A stretch of DNA of 64,000 nucleotides from Dromaius novaehollandiae (GCF_036370855.1 NC_088099.1:22969501-23033500); one strand, 5' to 3'. Shown: positions 46,701 through 61,700, numbered from the stretch's first letter. The notes: generated by a model from the sequence alone, not told the origin. A program made the numbers and translations.

Positions 46701-48239
46701 GATGAGTAATTTGCTCCATATGTTCTGGCCTGTATCATGTTAGGAGAACTACAATGCAATTAGTGATGAAAATCAACCATATTGTTTTGCCATCTAGAAT
46801 GTGTTATAAATTAAGAAAAAGCCATGAGTTCTATAAATATACTAGAACGAAAAGGAAAACACAACCCAAAGAGAGTATAGTTCCATAATTTAATGGGAAA
46901 TGATTAGTGAAAATGAAATACACCAAGTTTTTATTATTTTAATCTTCACAAAAAAAAAGTTAATTGTGATAGAAGGTTAACAGTGTTAATTACATTGCGA
47001 AAGAACAGAAACTAGAACACGGTGTACTAGGAACAAGATGTATACTGAAATTAAATCAGCTTTGCCTTTTGTGCTTATATTCACAATGGAGGACTGAAAA
47101 TTTTCAGATACTAGCTCTGAATCATTAACAATAATCTCCAAAAAATGGTGCAAGGTGTATAAGGTCTTAGAATACTAGAGAAGGGAGTTACATGTATCTA
47201 AATCAGACTTAACAACAAATTAAATATATTTTAAGAGGGAAAAATGAGGATTGGCCTAACTTAGATAAAAAGATCATGAGAAACATCATGGAATTTTGGC
47301 TGATATGATGAGAAGTTTGTTAATTACCTACTTAGCTAATAGACTTATTTTGTTAGCAGTCACCAGAAAATTATCAGGCTTAACATACATTTTATGCTTG
47401 CACAGCAAGAACAAACAAGCATAAATGTAAAATTCTTTATTGCTCAGTTCAAGAAAATATTTTACTAAAGTAAGAATTTTAACAGTTTCTTATCCTTTTT
47501 ATAACTCTTAAGTTTGGCAGTTAAATAGCAAATATCAATGAGCTCATTTGTGGGGGAATGGAGGAAATGTTTCAGAGCAAAAAGTTCCTTTATCCCATTT
47601 ATATATTTATATATTCCATTTGAAACAATGTAGGGTGGCATACCCCGTAATATACTTTGAGTAACATATTCTGTTGACTGAGACATACATTTATACGTTC
47701 AGCAGTAACAGTAGTATAAAGGCAGCTGCTGGCTTCACTTCTCGAAGTGTCCAGTATCAGTGCAGCTGGATTTCATAAACAATTTGTAAGGACACCTGAG
47801 GCTAGAACACTGTTATGCCTTGCCTAAACGTACTCCAAATTAGCATATCAAAGCATCGTGTTACCACTTTATTATTCCAACCATAAAACCATATGTGGTC
47901 TTCTGTGTCAGAGGTCCCTCCTTATCTCTGCCGTGCAAACTAAAAACACTCTTTACTATCTGCACCTCTTAGGAATCTAACTAACTGTTTTATTCTTACA
48001 ACAAAAAGCTTTCAATAGAGGGAGAAGATTTTTCAAGTACCAATAGTGTTGAATCTGTTTACTTTTCTCCTTTAAAGGGATGCCATAATCCCGGAAAGAT
48101 GCAGAAGAATTACATGAGCTCTAAGGAGATGCTGGCAGAATTTATTCCACAGGAGGGAAGACTGGAGCAGGACATGCTAACAAACTGCAAAGATTTAAAA
48201 TGTTGCTAAGTGGAGGAAGCTCATAAATTATTTTACGTA
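43761..48239. other. Upstream intergenic DNA, no gene recognised
   Basis: AT-rich sequence with a GC-rich patch at about 44990-45240 and another at 45660-45760, plus an AT microsatellite at about 46535-46570. Short overlapping ORFs in the GC-rich patches on both strands have no recognisable domain. Confidence 0.4.
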
Positions 48240-48390
48240 CCCACTAGGGAAAGGACAAGAAATACGGGAAGAGAAACAATGGAATCATTTTAGCATGGAA
48301 GAATTAGGCTAAATACCCAGAAAAAACTTCCTGATAGCAGAATTAAGTACTTGGACGGATTATTTAGTGAGAGAGGTTTTTAAAAGCAAA
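48240..48390 (+). mobile_element. Probable CR1 LINE 3'-region fragment
   Basis: GGACAAGAAATACGGG, AGGCTAAATACCCAG and AAAAAACTTCCTGATAGCAG follow the order of the CR1 3' region (usually GGACAAG, then AAAAACTTCCTAACAG). Old and short; no terminal repeat seen. Confidence 0.45.
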
Positions 48391-48829
48391 ATAGGAAAGC
48401 AGCTGTCAGAAATCAGCCAGACTCACTTGTCTCTCTTCACCAGTGGAGAGTCTTCAGAGTTTTCCAGTTTCCTTTCCTATCACTACTTGCAGTTGTTCTG
48501 TTCCTTACACAGCACACATCACTACAGCTGCCTTCTTTGTCACAATTTATAAAAAATACATTAACTTAAAAATATCTGACTGCACCTCTCCTTGAGTCCT
48601 TCTGCAATATTCCCACCCTCCCATCGGTGCCCTCTACCCAGTATTCCTTACCTGCCTGCTTGCCTCTTCCACCTTCCAACCACAATACTAGAAATTGAGA
48701 AATATTTTCCAGGTTTCAGTTCAACACTCAGATAGGCTCATTCATTCTTATAACAAGAAAAATAATTGTGACATGGATTTGCAATCTTAAGCTGGTACAA
48801 CTTTTAACATTCACACTAACTTCAATTCC

Positions 48830-49420
48830 TGATTCGTCATTGGAACCGGCCTTGTCACCCCTTTTGGCTGTCCGTGACAGACTGAGACTTTCATCTCGCC
48901 TGCTCTGTTTGCTGCTCTGGGAGATCCTCGCTTTTCGATGTGCGTTTTGGTACCGGCTGCCTGGGGATCCCGTGTGGCGTGGGGATGAGCAGGACAGCCG
49001 GACAAATGGCTGCAGCCAAGAAGCTTCCCGTGGCCAGCGGAGGCCCATCCACTGTGGTTGCCTTGCAGCTGCTTTTCCAGCCCCCTGAGGCACCAAGACT
49101 ACTTCAGCTTGGGGAAGAGTTTGGGGCTGTAGTTCCTCGGCCTGGTCACTCAGCTGAAAGGGCACAGGCTCAATTTAAAAAGCAGCTGAAGTTGGTGAAA
49201 AAGAAAACTCCACCACTCTCTGTGACATGAGAGAGAAAAAGCGACGGATGTTCTTCCAGGAGAGGAGAGACTCTAGCCTGGGTTCACCGACAGCCCAAGT
49301 CAGCCTACCCAGCGCCCATGATGGCCTCTCTGCTGCCCCACACATGGCTGTGCTGTCCCGCCCATCCCCTGGGATCCCTGAATCTGCCTACTTCCATACT
49401 GAGCTGTTTCCATGCTCTAA
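48830..49420. other. GC-rich island of unknown function
   Basis: Clearly richer in G, C and CpG than its surroundings, and open in several frames on both strands (minus strand 48728-49165; plus strand 48768-49088). No domain, signal peptide or splice structure is recognisable. It could be a promoter-like island or an old insertion. Confidence 0.25.
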
Positions 49421-52400
49421 ACCACCAGAAATGGTCCTTTTTTCCTTAACATGTCGAGGTGGTTCATAACGAGGTGGGGGGGGAAGCAGGGCTGAAAAGC
49501 TTTGTGGGATCTGCGGGTCAACCCACAACATCTGTCGCAGGCTCACAAGGAGGGGTGAGACCTAGCCAAGCTTTTCTTGGGGAGATGAAGCAGCGGACTG
49601 CTTGAAAAATTCCCTTATTTTCCACAATTTTAATGTGTTAAAATGAAAGTAACATGCTAAAAGGAGAGAGTAAGCTCTCTCCCTAACGTGATACCATCCT
49701 GACAGAAGCTGGAGGGAGCAGCAGGAGTGCAGGAGGTCCTAGCACCATTTCTCACAGATGCCGCATCCCAGGAAGGGCTGCGTCCGGGAGGCCTGTGCAT
49801 GTGTCTCAGCTGCAGACATCATTAGCCCAGATGACCAGGGAGCATTTGAACATCAATATTCTGGCTGACGTGCAAGAGGCTGATGTATGTTCCCTGACTG
49901 CTGGTTTAGAGATACTCGCATCAACCTTTTGTACTACCCTACAACTGCTTCTTATTACTAGAACTTCAGTAATCGTTGTAACTAATCAGCATACACCTTT
50001 GGACCGTTGTTTAAATATATGGTTTCTGTAAGAAAAAAAAAGATGGTCCAGCTGTACTACCTGGATATCAGTGTATAGTTATAAAAATAAGTGGAAAAAT
50101 TCCTGTTCTTTGTATTATCTCTGCGATGAGTCATTGTTTTCTTCCTTTCTTTTATCAGTATTTCCTTCCTTATAAAAATATATATATCACTTTCCAGAAA
50201 GAAATGCTTCAGAATATTTACCATGGGGTAATACTTCAATACACATTGCTACACATTTCTAATCCTTTTCTTTATGTTAATTGTCTTCAATATCTAAGTG
50301 CAGCATTTGAGTTGAATATTTAAGAGAAACTTACTGAAACAGGAAGGTTGGCAGAGAAGATACATTTAAGGTTATTTCCTTTCTCCACTCCCTGTGTATC
50401 GGTGGGGTTCAGAACATCATTTTAAACATGGGTAACAAGGATATGTGACACTTCTGAAAAAGTCATAATGCTAGCTCCACAAAACTAGAACGATGCCAGG
50501 CAGAACAGTAGGATGAGCAACATCAGCTGCTGATGAGGAGGAGGAGGATGAACTCAGCTCTTTCATGGCCTGACCTATCTGTCAGTCTTCTACGGGGATG
50601 AGAGATCTGTAGTTACTGAATTTTCTTTTCTTTACACTGACCTACACGAAGGATGGTGAAGTTCTTCCCCTACTCACACACCTGCCAGTTACAATTGCAT
50701 TGAACTTATTTTTTGAAAGAGGAAGGAAATTTCATAATTAACAGCACAGAGGGAGATAGAGAGAGCAGACATTCACAAGGACAGTTTCCAAAGGCATCTT
50801 TTAACTACAAAACTGTAGTAAGATCTGTGCAGCTGAGTTTCTTTTTTCTGAGTAGCTGCACACAGGAGTCTCTACAGAGTAAAAGGATCTCTCTGAATTT
50901 CTCTAAGGACTTCTTTTAATCTCCAGTAGCTTCCAGATTTCTTTGTTATGAAGGTCATCTAAATCTATCACAGCTCTTCCAGGCATAGTCTGAGCATTGT
51001 AATCTCATTGTAATGCAATTTGTTCTTCTTTTATTTCTTTTGGTGGGTTTGAATTTATAACTCTATAAGAGCAGAAATTGGTTTGCCTAAGATTCAGTCA
51101 CCAGTCCAATATTCCTGCTTCTCAGGACTACTTAATCCTGAAGCTACTGCCTCGCTTTGCCTGAGTATTCCCTGGGCATGCAGGGGAATTTGTGCAGAAT
51201 TGCCTGTTTTGGAGGAACAGGCATCTAACTGTTGCCTAAAGCAGTCCATGTTTAGGCAGCCAAGCACCTGAGCTCCACTAAAGAGCCTGAAAAGAGCTAC
51301 TGAGGTGATGGTTACTGTTGGGATTTATGGCTCTGATCCCTGCTTGTGGGACGAGTTTTGTTGTTTAGCTGGTACAGTACTGGCTTAATGCAAACCACAC
51401 GTGCTGCAGGGAGCTGGGGCCAGGTCCCCAGCTCCGCTTTGCACCACTCATGGGCCATGAGCGCTCAGACAGACTGGCTTCCCTCTTGCCTCTTCTCTTT
51501 CTGTCTCACATAATCCTTGTTGCAGACACACAAAAAGAAGGGCGGAGAGTGTCCTTGCCCAAGGCAAGCCAGGCGCAGCATTTAGGGAACTCTTGGAAGG
51601 GGTGTAGGTTCAACTCTTTTTACCCACTGCTGATCTTCACAAACACCTCAGTTGTTACAAACAAGACAGGCAGCAAGCTGCAACCACTGCCGGCATTACT
51701 CAACAGTCTCAAAGAGGAAATCAGCAAACCAGATCCCAGAACACTGAAGACATCTAACTCTTTTTGTAGTGTCCCTGCTTTCTCAGGGAGGAGGCAAACA
51801 CCTAGCAAAAAGGGACTGAGCTGTTCTCGAGAGACCCAAGCAAAAAGGGAGCAGAGGGAGAAGCACCCAGGTCTGCCATCAGCTCTCTGAGCCTACTACT
51901 GTCACTCACCTTCCTTCACAATGTCTATAAGGAAAGCTACAACAGACTGCTCATGTTAAACCTGTCCCAAGCGTCTAAAACTTTGGAAAAAAGTGCTTAA
52001 TCTGGACATTTAAGATAGGGAGACTGGATTTCACCTACTATGTCAATAGCCTGCAGAATTATGTATTGCAGGAAAAAAAATCACTGCTTCCTTTGTCCTA
52101 GTAATCAAAACCTAGCAATTTCTTCGCTAAAACACAGATTGAGAAAGAGGAAGCCTAAGCACTTGCAAAGCTGAAATTTGCCATTCCTATCTCTGCAACT
52201 AACGAATGTTAGGAGGATGGAAGAGGAACTGAAAAATAATTAAGAATGTAAGAACAAACTATATGTAGAAACATCCATTTGACTGGCAGCTGTGAAATGA
52301 GCTGGTAGTCTCCAGCCAGATTTCAACGAACAAAATCAGATTCTCTACGGTGAGTAAGAAGATTTTGCAGTGCTCAAAGCTGCCCTGATTTTCTACATAT

Positions 52401-55400
52401 TCATACACAGGAAAAGTTAAAGATTAGTCTTTCTGTCCCAAGCTCTACCTTGATGCAACATATCAAGTCCTCCTCCCTTGCGAGCAAATCACACATTCCA
52501 TTTACATGCTTACACAAAAGTAGGGTGTTGTAAGGTCTAACTGACGTCTATAAAAATGATTTCAGCTCCTCAGGCATAAGGCCTTGTTTCATGATACATA
52601 GCATTAAAAACTGCTTAAGTTCAGAAATGGGAAAAAAAAAAGAAATCTCTGTAAAAAGCTGGTAAGCCGTGGTCAAAACTTCAGACTCAAGTCACAGCCA
52701 GTCTCCAGCTACAAGACAATCCAAAGCTGCATCCTCTGCAGCAAATGTAGTAATTTCTTCGGTTGACGCCCATCTCTAAACACTTGTCTAAGCAGGCACA
52801 TCATCTGTTGTATGTCTCTCCTTACCAGTAATTCAAAATATACTGTTGTGGATGCCGTTCATATCACTGCACATACAGAGTGCTCAGTTTCTGTATTTGT
52901 GAAGCCAATATGCATTTAAAATGAGTTTGGCTCATGCCCACATTTGTAGTAATCTTTTCTCTTTTTTTTTGATAGCGACACAGTCTACCAAACTCAAGTC
53001 TGTTCTGAAAACCTTGACTACAAAATACATTTTCTTTGTTATTTTACATGGGGCAATGTCACTGCATTCATGAACATAATTCTTCATATCAAAGTGTATG
53101 CATGCGTTGTTTAAAGTATGTTTTTCATTTCAGTAACATTTTGTCAGCCTCTCCACTAGGAGGCATATAGACGACTGCAGATGAGCAAGCATTTACAAGA
53201 TGAGTTCCTACACCATGAACATTGATTACTTAAGTTCTGCACAACATTGCATAAAGCAGCAGTATGTATTAAAGATCAAAACTGAGTATGATATTTGGGT
53301 TGCAGGACAACCCTATACATTATCTTCATGTACTGTACACACCTCTCTTTAAGAAAAAAAAGGTTAACCTTATTAGTCTTAATACTTAGGAAACTTGCTG
53401 GAGCATTCTGAGAGACTTAAAATTTTCAGTGAACACTGATAAAAGACAAAGGTTCAACCTGTTGGAAAAGAGCAAACAGTATGAGAAAAAGGAGGAGCCA
53501 AGAAACTACAAACCAGGCAGACTGAGCTGAATTACTAGGAAAATGGCACTATTTGTCAGTAAATAGGAGATAACAAGATAGTAAGGACCATAGTCAAGCC
53601 CTAAGAAAAGAGCAGTAATTAACAGTTTATGCTGAACTGGAAGGTGTGCTGGGTGTGGTTTTACCGAAAGGTGCTATTGTGTGTCTTAATTGCTCAAATA
53701 ATGGCAAAAAGAGTACTTAATAAACTATTAAAACTCAGCAAATTAATTAAAATTAAACTGAGCCCAGGAAGAGGCATAATTAAGCAGTAGTCTATCCTGT
53801 TGGATGGATGCTGGCATATCCTAAAAATCCAATGGCATTTTTAGGCACTGCTTGGCACGTAGAGCATTCAAGAGTCTCTTCTCCCCACTCCCTGCCCAAG
53901 CTGCAAGGGAGACTATTTTTTACATTGCAGAATGGTCCACAGTCCTGTGGAATAGGCATTAAATCTTGTTTGGCGCGGCAAATCTGACATTAAATCAGAA
54001 AAGCAAACTGCTCCATTACTCCCTTTCTTTTTAAGCATTTCCTCTGATTTCAGGATGGCTTTTCTTCTACAAATTTCCCACCTATGGCTCCCATTCTTCT
54101 TCCCCAGAAACAATAACTTTCCACTACTGCTACTTTATTCATGGCCCCTTCCTGCCCCCCGGCACCAGCTTGGTCACTCTGCATCCTCCCAACTTCACTG
54201 CAGACAGAAACTGCTGAGACTTTTGCTGCTTATCACAGAGAGGCTGCACAGAGCATGTGAGAGCTGCCACAATTCAGAGGGAGGCACAGAGCCCCAGGTC
54301 TGGGGCAGCTCTGCTGAGCACCATGGGCAGGAGGGACTGCGAAGTAGGGTTCGGTACCTGTGGCAGTGATGGCAAAGCCCCTGGCTGGGCAGAAGAAATC
54401 TATTCTGCACCTGGGAGCTTATAAAGAGTGACAGGACAACAGAGAGAAGGAAACAACCAAGAAGATCCTGAACTATCATCATCTAGGTAGAGTGCTGGCA
54501 CCCAAGAAACACCACCAGATCTGGGCTCCACACAAGAACATGCAGGGGTGGTCAAAATCCATGTCAGAGCAGCTTTGCTTATCTTGACAGTAAATTCCCA
54601 GCAGACACCCAGAAACAGTGTAAGGCTCTATTTTTGTCTGAACTGGCGAGCAAGCCAGAAGAGCTGTTTGCCTCACTGCAGGGAGCCCCTTGTCCTCACC
54701 CCCACCTTTAGGATCCAGCTGGCAAGCGGATGGATGTATCCCCTCGCTTTGCTCCTGGCTTGGCACATGGCATGATTTGTGAGAGCTCACTGAGGGTCCC
54801 TGCACATCAGTGTAAATCAAGGCGTTAGTTCTTTAAACTGAAGTTAAACTGTGAACTAAATGAAAACAGTCTACCATCAGACTATGTTACATAATGTACA
54901 TTTCCTTGAAAGATGCTTTCATCTAGAAATCACCAATGGAAAAAAAACATGAGTCAAGCTGTGTTGGCATGCACACAGGAACTAAGCAGGTTTACAGAAT
55001 GTCTTTAACTGTGAGGGGAAAAACAACATTTCTATTCAAGAGACCAGATCTCTGCCATCTTATTTACAGAAAGTTAGAGAATCTTTCCATATTTTGATAC
55101 TCTGTAAGCTTTGCTACATTGCCCTAAGCTGTTCATCCTGTGCGGCATTTAAGAAGATGAGGTCATCTGAAAAGAAATGAAAAATCTGGAATGGTAAGTA
55201 ATCCATAATGAGGAGGACTGCTGTCAGAAACTGGCTTGATACATGTGAAATATCAGAACATCCAAAAGGGTTCAAAAGGAAGAAGAAAAAAGGAAATACA
55301 AATACTGAAGAAATACTGAATAGAAATACAAAATTGCAATACTATACTTTTTTCTCTACTGGCTTTCTGAGGGCTTATTTATATAGGAAAGTTTTGGAAC

Positions 55401-58400
55401 AAAATACACTGAATACAATGTATTATCTAACCTGTATTAAGTCTCTATGTGGATTTTTTTTTTTTATTTTGCACAAAGCAGTCATCAAACTTTTACTGCA
55501 CATTAAAAATAGCTATTGCAGCATTTACTGTAGGGTTGTTAGAGTACTGTAAAATTCAAACCCAAGTTAATTGTAAACTAATTTCTGTGTACATATGAAT
55601 ATAGTACACCACCTCTGGCATAGGAAATGCTTGAGTTGCAAATGATAAGAGGCCAGGAGACACATCTAAGGAGCTGCCACTCATTATGTGCCAAACTCAC
55701 GTTCTTCATTAGGCACCTCCTTTCAGGCACTATCAAAGACAGGATGCTGGGCTAGACAGACCTTTGATCTGAGCCAGTATAGCTGCTCTTAAACTGTGGT
55801 ATAACCTAAATTTACTAGCTTAATTCAAGTAGATAGCTCTGTCCATACTATTGTGTAGACCAGTTAGGATCCTACATTGCCAGTGTGGGAGAGAATGGCC
55901 CACAGAAGACAGGTCCAACATGTGCTTTCCATCAGCCCTTTCTGCTGTTCCTTGCCACTTCAGGACACTGTGCAGATGACAGTCTGTGCACATTTTCAAT
56001 AGACTTGGATAAAATTTAGACATCTACTTTGGATAATGGAATGATCTGCTTCTGTGGATTCTTTCAAGTGTCTTTAAAACAAAATAACTGACATAATTGG
56101 TTTTGACAACAGGACTCTACACCTAAGTTTCAACTGTATAAAAATGTGCTGTGCTAAAGCTAATTTCATTATATACTGCTTTTTAAGAAACAATCATCTC
56201 CCAGCTTCTCTAATTACTTATTAAATAAGTGCTTTAAAGAATGCTGGCAGGTACCAAGAAATTATAAGAGTGTGCAACAAGCAATGGAAAATATTCAGTT
56301 AACAGAAGACAATTCACAGAACATGCTTGCCTTCTGTGATTCTTTAGCTGAATACAAGCAGCTTTCATACAATGTCTAAGGATTTCCTTCCTTTTTATCT
56401 CATTTTAGGCTTCCTCGTTCTTCTACAATTCCTTCCTTATTTTGTGTCACTATGCTAAGTTTTGATATCACTAAATTTCACATCTTAATAAAGTAATTAT
56501 AATGTAACCAGATTTTAGTGGCAAAATCAATTCCCTTTCATTTTGAATACAACTCAGGATGAACAGTTTTGCTGTTACGTGCTCTAGATGTAGCTGCTTT
56601 GACAAATAATCAGTCAAGAAGTGAGATGGCCTCTTCTTTTCCATGTTATCTTTGCAATGTGTAAAGATTGCACGTTTCTATTTTCCCATTTCCTGTTAAA
56701 AATTTGTTGCAAGCAAACAGATTTTACTCTGAATACTTCCTAAACTTTGCTTGTTTTCAAATATATCAGTAGACCAGAGTACACAGCAAACTGTGCCTTT
56801 AACAGAATCGTATTTTGAGATAGCAACCTGAGAAGCACCACCACCCCATGAGGTAGCACACTAGAAGTCTATTACCAGGAGACAAGGCTGCTGTTCCCAG
56901 TGCCTGGTAATAAAGAGCAATTTTCTTGCAATATGGGGTGCAAGTGATGATAACTCTGAGGGGATGAGAGACATCTAATTAATCCTTATTATTATTCCAC
57001 CCTCCTCTTCACAGCTGATTCACCCTCTCATTCCCTCCACTGATCAAAGGCCTAGTACACCCAATACACCCTTTTCTCCTCCAGTTTTTTGCTTTCTCCT
57101 TAGTAAGTAGACTCCAAGCTGGCCAGATCAAGCAATTGGAATTATCTTCACATTTTCCTCAAACTGAGCACATCCCAGAACACCAAAAGGGTTTTCATTC
57201 TCTAACAGGATGTTTTCTTAGAACACAATCAACGACACATTTGTGCCATGCACAACATTCAGATCTGCTGAGAAAAGCTAGATTAAAAAGCAGGATTAAA
57301 AGCAAATCTCTCCCCTTCCATGGTCTCTTTGCATGGAAAGTCCTTGCCTGTAAGCTTGCTCTCGGTGGCTTCTTGGGTTGCAAAACACTCCATGTAGCTC
57401 CTGTACACTTCTTTAGGAGAAACTTCTTCCTTTCCATCACCCCTGATGCTTCTCCATGAGTCCACTTTTTGTTCCTCTTAGGAATACCCCAGTTTCCTTT
57501 CACACTGCAGATTCCCTCCCATCCTCTTTTCTCCTCCTTGATGCTCCAAGGTGCCCCCCCAAACCAGTGCACACTCACTGCTCTCAGTGAAGAAGCCATC
57601 TCCTCTAGAAGGTGCTTTCTAGAAGGTGCTGCCCTGCACAGGACATTAGGAGCCAGGGCAAGGCCAAGAGATAGCTTGGCTTCTTTCCTGAGCCACAGCC
57701 TTGCAAAAGGCCACAGAGTACCCACACAAATCAGAAACGAGCATACAAATATCTTCTACCCTCTGCCACCTCCCCTTCCACACACACACTTACACTTTCC
57801 TGAGGTTGAACTGTGCTGCTGGGCTCCTGGGGCTCCAGCTTCCTTCGGCTGGTTTGTTCTCTTGTCTCTGCCCCACAGCACTTCTGAGCTCCCTTTGTGC
57901 AACACAGAACAGGGGGCACTGCATCCCATTTAAAAGATATCTAAGGCCAGCTGAATTGCACCCTCACATGCATATTCCTAACTATTGACTATAAAGAAGA
58001 ATTATGTTAACTATTTCTAAATGTAGCTGATATGAATTTCACCTAGGTATCTAAATGAACAGTCTGGACAAGAATGCAATATTGACAATAATGCTTGCAC
58101 TGTTTGCGTTCTCCTGAGATGAGAGATACATTTCTTGCCAGAAGAATGGCAAAACATATTCTTAAAATGCTTTAGTTATCATTATTTAACAGATAGTAAA
58201 TTAAAGGTTGTGCTTTGCAGAATGTCACAGAAGGGAGAAAGCTGGATATGTCAAATAAGGACACAGCTGAGAAGAGAGAAAAACTGAACCCTAACTTTTT
58301 CCTGTGTCCGGATACAGTGACATCAGGACAACTCTATGCTTACAGAGCAGTTCAAACTTTTCCTATTGACACCAGAAAATCTGGCTCTTGCCCACTGGAA

Positions 58401-61400
58401 TCTGGCCTGAGGGCACCAGTTCATTTCACAACTATCTGTCTATCTGTCCTACTTCTATTTATAGGTCTTTCTTACATTTGGTTCCAAATTACTCTTCACA
58501 TCCTATTTTAATCTTCTATTTTCAGAAATGGAAATGGCAAAATTAAATACTTTCTGCTCATAAAGTTCTTTTCAGATCCCTGCTTTAGACAAGGAACTGC
58601 AGCTAATGTTTTCTTTGCTGTTCCAGCTTTCTGATATCAGTATTACCACCTAATTTCTCTGTAAATTAGTATTCTTTGAGAAGAGGGGAATGTTCCATGC
58701 TTCTTTATACATCTCTCTGACACAGCTGTGTCACCTTCCAACATTACAGAAAGCTGCTACGGGGAATTCTTCCACAGAGAAGAACTTCCCTAAAGAAGGT
58801 TACTGCTTTATACTCAGTAAGACTTTCAAGTTGAGAATTTACTGTTCTTTCAGCCATGTTGCAGTTGTAGCTTACAGGTATAAAGCAGTGAGATTTTGAA
58901 AAAAGTCAGGACACTCAACTACTACCCTATTATAAAGAAAGAAAGGGTAAGCAACTGAGAAAGTAGGTCTCCACATCCTATCTGTATGGAGAGGCATTTT
59001 ACAAATGCTGTTATGTTGCTCCTGAGCCCAAATCCAGAATCTATGTGAAAGCTGGACGGCAAATAGTGCTATTATCTCTATTTTACTGTAGTCTAAACTT
59101 GAAGGTGCCTAGGTGCTGTTAAAAGCTTGCTTTCTGACATTAAAGTTCCCCTATATCTGTTTCTGAGTATGTGCCCAAGCACTTGAATGTAGCAAATCGT
59201 GGCAGTCCAGCATTTATTTCATACCTTAAGTATAATCAGTGTCTTTAAAGTAGGCAGTCCTATATCTGTCTTGTCTGAGGAGCACTCTCAGAGCAGGTCT
59301 ATTTGCTACGATCCAGTATGAAATACAGCAGCAGCCACCATTTTCCTTTAGAAACGTAGCTGCTGGACTGGGAGCGGTACCATTCAGCCGTGAGAGCACG
59401 CACCGTGCTGCAGGCTCCCACGGCTTAGGAACAAGGCTAGACATTTTCTTATCTTATTGCAATATTCTGATTAAGTCAAAGGCAATACACGTTGTTCCTC
59501 TGGGTCAACAGGCTATGGGTGCAGAAAGACAGAGTTAACACTAAAAATAATTTTCATCAGCTGCAGAAAGTTCTGAAATACTTAGGGCTTACTTCAGTAA
59601 GGATAAGTGCAATGCACTACACTTAGAGGGCGTCATCCACTGCAGCAGCACAAAGCGGCACCAGCTGCCTAGGCAGGCAGTTCTGCAGGAAGAGATGCAG
59701 AATCAAAAGCTTAATATCAAACAAAAGCTTGAAGAAGAAAAAGCATCATAGCAGGATGCAGAAACCTAGTTTGTTGTAAATTTCCTTTTCACAGATAGGA
59801 GATCAATGGGAAATGCAGATCACAAGTGTTGCTCGGAACAATTTTTTTTCCTGCTAAACTATTGTTACCAATAGAATCAAGCTGTTTTTATAAGTAGCAG
59901 ATAACTATTCACAACACACATTCCCTTTTTCTCTCACACAGTTCACTCGCGCACACATTCTTCCGTAGTTACCTGGTTGGAGCAACGTTTGGGAGCCAAT
60001 CCCAGCTATACGCTCAGGCACAGAGGGTTGTACTGACACTCCAGTGGCTTCTAGGTAGGTGTTTGGAAGGGCCCTCAGAGGGTCATAGTTTTCATTATCA
60101 GATAGCAGCCACCACTGTTTTGGATGTGGTCGGAATTATACAACTCACTGCTCATGCTTCTGTGCACTCGCAGCCTTGTACAGCCCCAGCAAACTCTTGG
60201 TGTCTCGAGTTTATTAGTTCTCACAGATGCAACAGGAATACTAGCCTATAAAGCTTATCAGTCCCTAGAAACTTTCACAAACTACCTTCTCATTTTGCAC
60301 TCTTCCTCTCTTTGGCCTATTGTTTTCTGGTAACAGTTTCTCCATCCAGACCTATAGATCCTATAGAACCAATTCAGACAAACTCACACAGATGGGGCAC
60401 ACTGGTGGGTTAATCTTTTTGTGTGTTCAGGATCTCACCTGGAACACCATGTCCACATTAGTGCATTGTGCTATCAGAAAGACCTAGATAACATAGAACA
60501 AGCTCTAGAAGGGAACAGTAAAACAGATTAGTAAAAAGGGAAGAATTGATGTTACTTTCAGAAAATATGGAGGGGAGGCATGACAGTAGCTATCAAATAT
60601 GTAAGAGTCTGCCTCAGAAAGCATTAGACCAGTACAGTACCTGAATTGTCCTAAATTAAAGCAGGAAGCATTTTCATTAGAAATGTATTAGGATAAACTT
60701 TCAAATGTTAGGGATAAAGAAGCACTGAGACACACTGTTTCATGGAGCGGTTAAACTGTTAATTTAAGAATACATACAAAATTTTACTTAAAACCAAGCT
60801 TTTAATGAAAGCAAAATAGAACAAGAAAGAATTTATTTACATATATTTCAGCCATTCATAACTATGTAAAATATTATTTAAACATGATTAAAATTTGACA
60901 AAAGATTAAGATATCCAATTATATAAGGACCTTCATGAGACTAAGGACTTCGAGTCATTTCATTGTTTACATTTGGCATAAACTACACTGGAAAAGTAAA
61001 AATGACCTATATGTTAATACATTGTATATTTCAAGGCTTTCTGAAGCCAGATGATACAACAGTGCACTGATACGAAATGCAGTACTATCAGCTAGATCAT
61101 GATGGAAATCCGCAATGATTGGATATTCGCAGGATTGAAACAAACGTGGACAGGGAGAATTTGATTACAAACTAGAAAAGCCTTTCTCACGGTAAGATTC
61201 TTTAGGCTTTGAATTAAAGGCCTAGAAAGGTATGAAATGCTTCACTGATATTGGAGATTTCAAGAATAAGTTTTACATAGTTTTGTCAGCTATGAATGAA
61301 GTATAATTTATTCTGCTTGATCCTGCCTTTGGCCAAATCCTTTGAGGTCCCTATTCTATTATTTAAATGATAAAATATTTCTATTCACAATACATTCAAA

Positions 61401-61700
61401 TCTCATATTATACCTGATTTTTCATTGCTTATATTCACTGCTTATATAGCAGAAGAAAATAAATTAACACTTCCCTTTCTATCAGCCATATGTAAAGGTG
61501 GAAAATGTGTTAATTCAGATATGACTTAACTTAACAAAAGATCTAAAAATAAGATTAAATAATATTTTTGAGGTGAAAAACCCTGAATATTGTATTTTTC
61601 ATATATTATAGCTATGTGTTGTAGAATTAAAGAAAATCCCAATATGAGAACACATGCTGTCTGGATTTTGAAGCTTTCTGACCTGAATTTATATAACAGT
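49421..61700. other. Long stretch with no recognised gene
   Basis: About 12 kb of mostly AT-rich DNA. The longest ORF (57195-57725, minus) and its overlapping partners on the other strand show no family resemblance. No TMEM236-like, SLC39A12-like or further MRC1-like exon could be identified. One probable repeat tail lies at 55734-55792. Confidence 0.4.
55734..55792 (+). mobile_element. Tail of an old CR1-mobilised retroposon
   Basis: The wording CACTATCAAAGACAGGATGC, then TGGGCTAGACAGACC, then TTTGATCTGAGCCAGTAT, matches the 3' tail shared by reptile and bird CR1-like LINEs and their SINEs (GACAGGATACTGGGCTAGATGG type). The body upstream is not recognisable. Confidence 0.45.

Noticed and set aside
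48728-49165. 145-codon minus-strand ORF as a gene
   Set aside because: No domain or splice structure, and equally long ORFs on the opposite strand; better explained by high GC.
57195-57933. Overlapping 154-codon (plus) and 176-codon (minus) ORFs as a gene pair
   Set aside because: Low-complexity composition, no recognised motif, and mutual overlap suggest chance.
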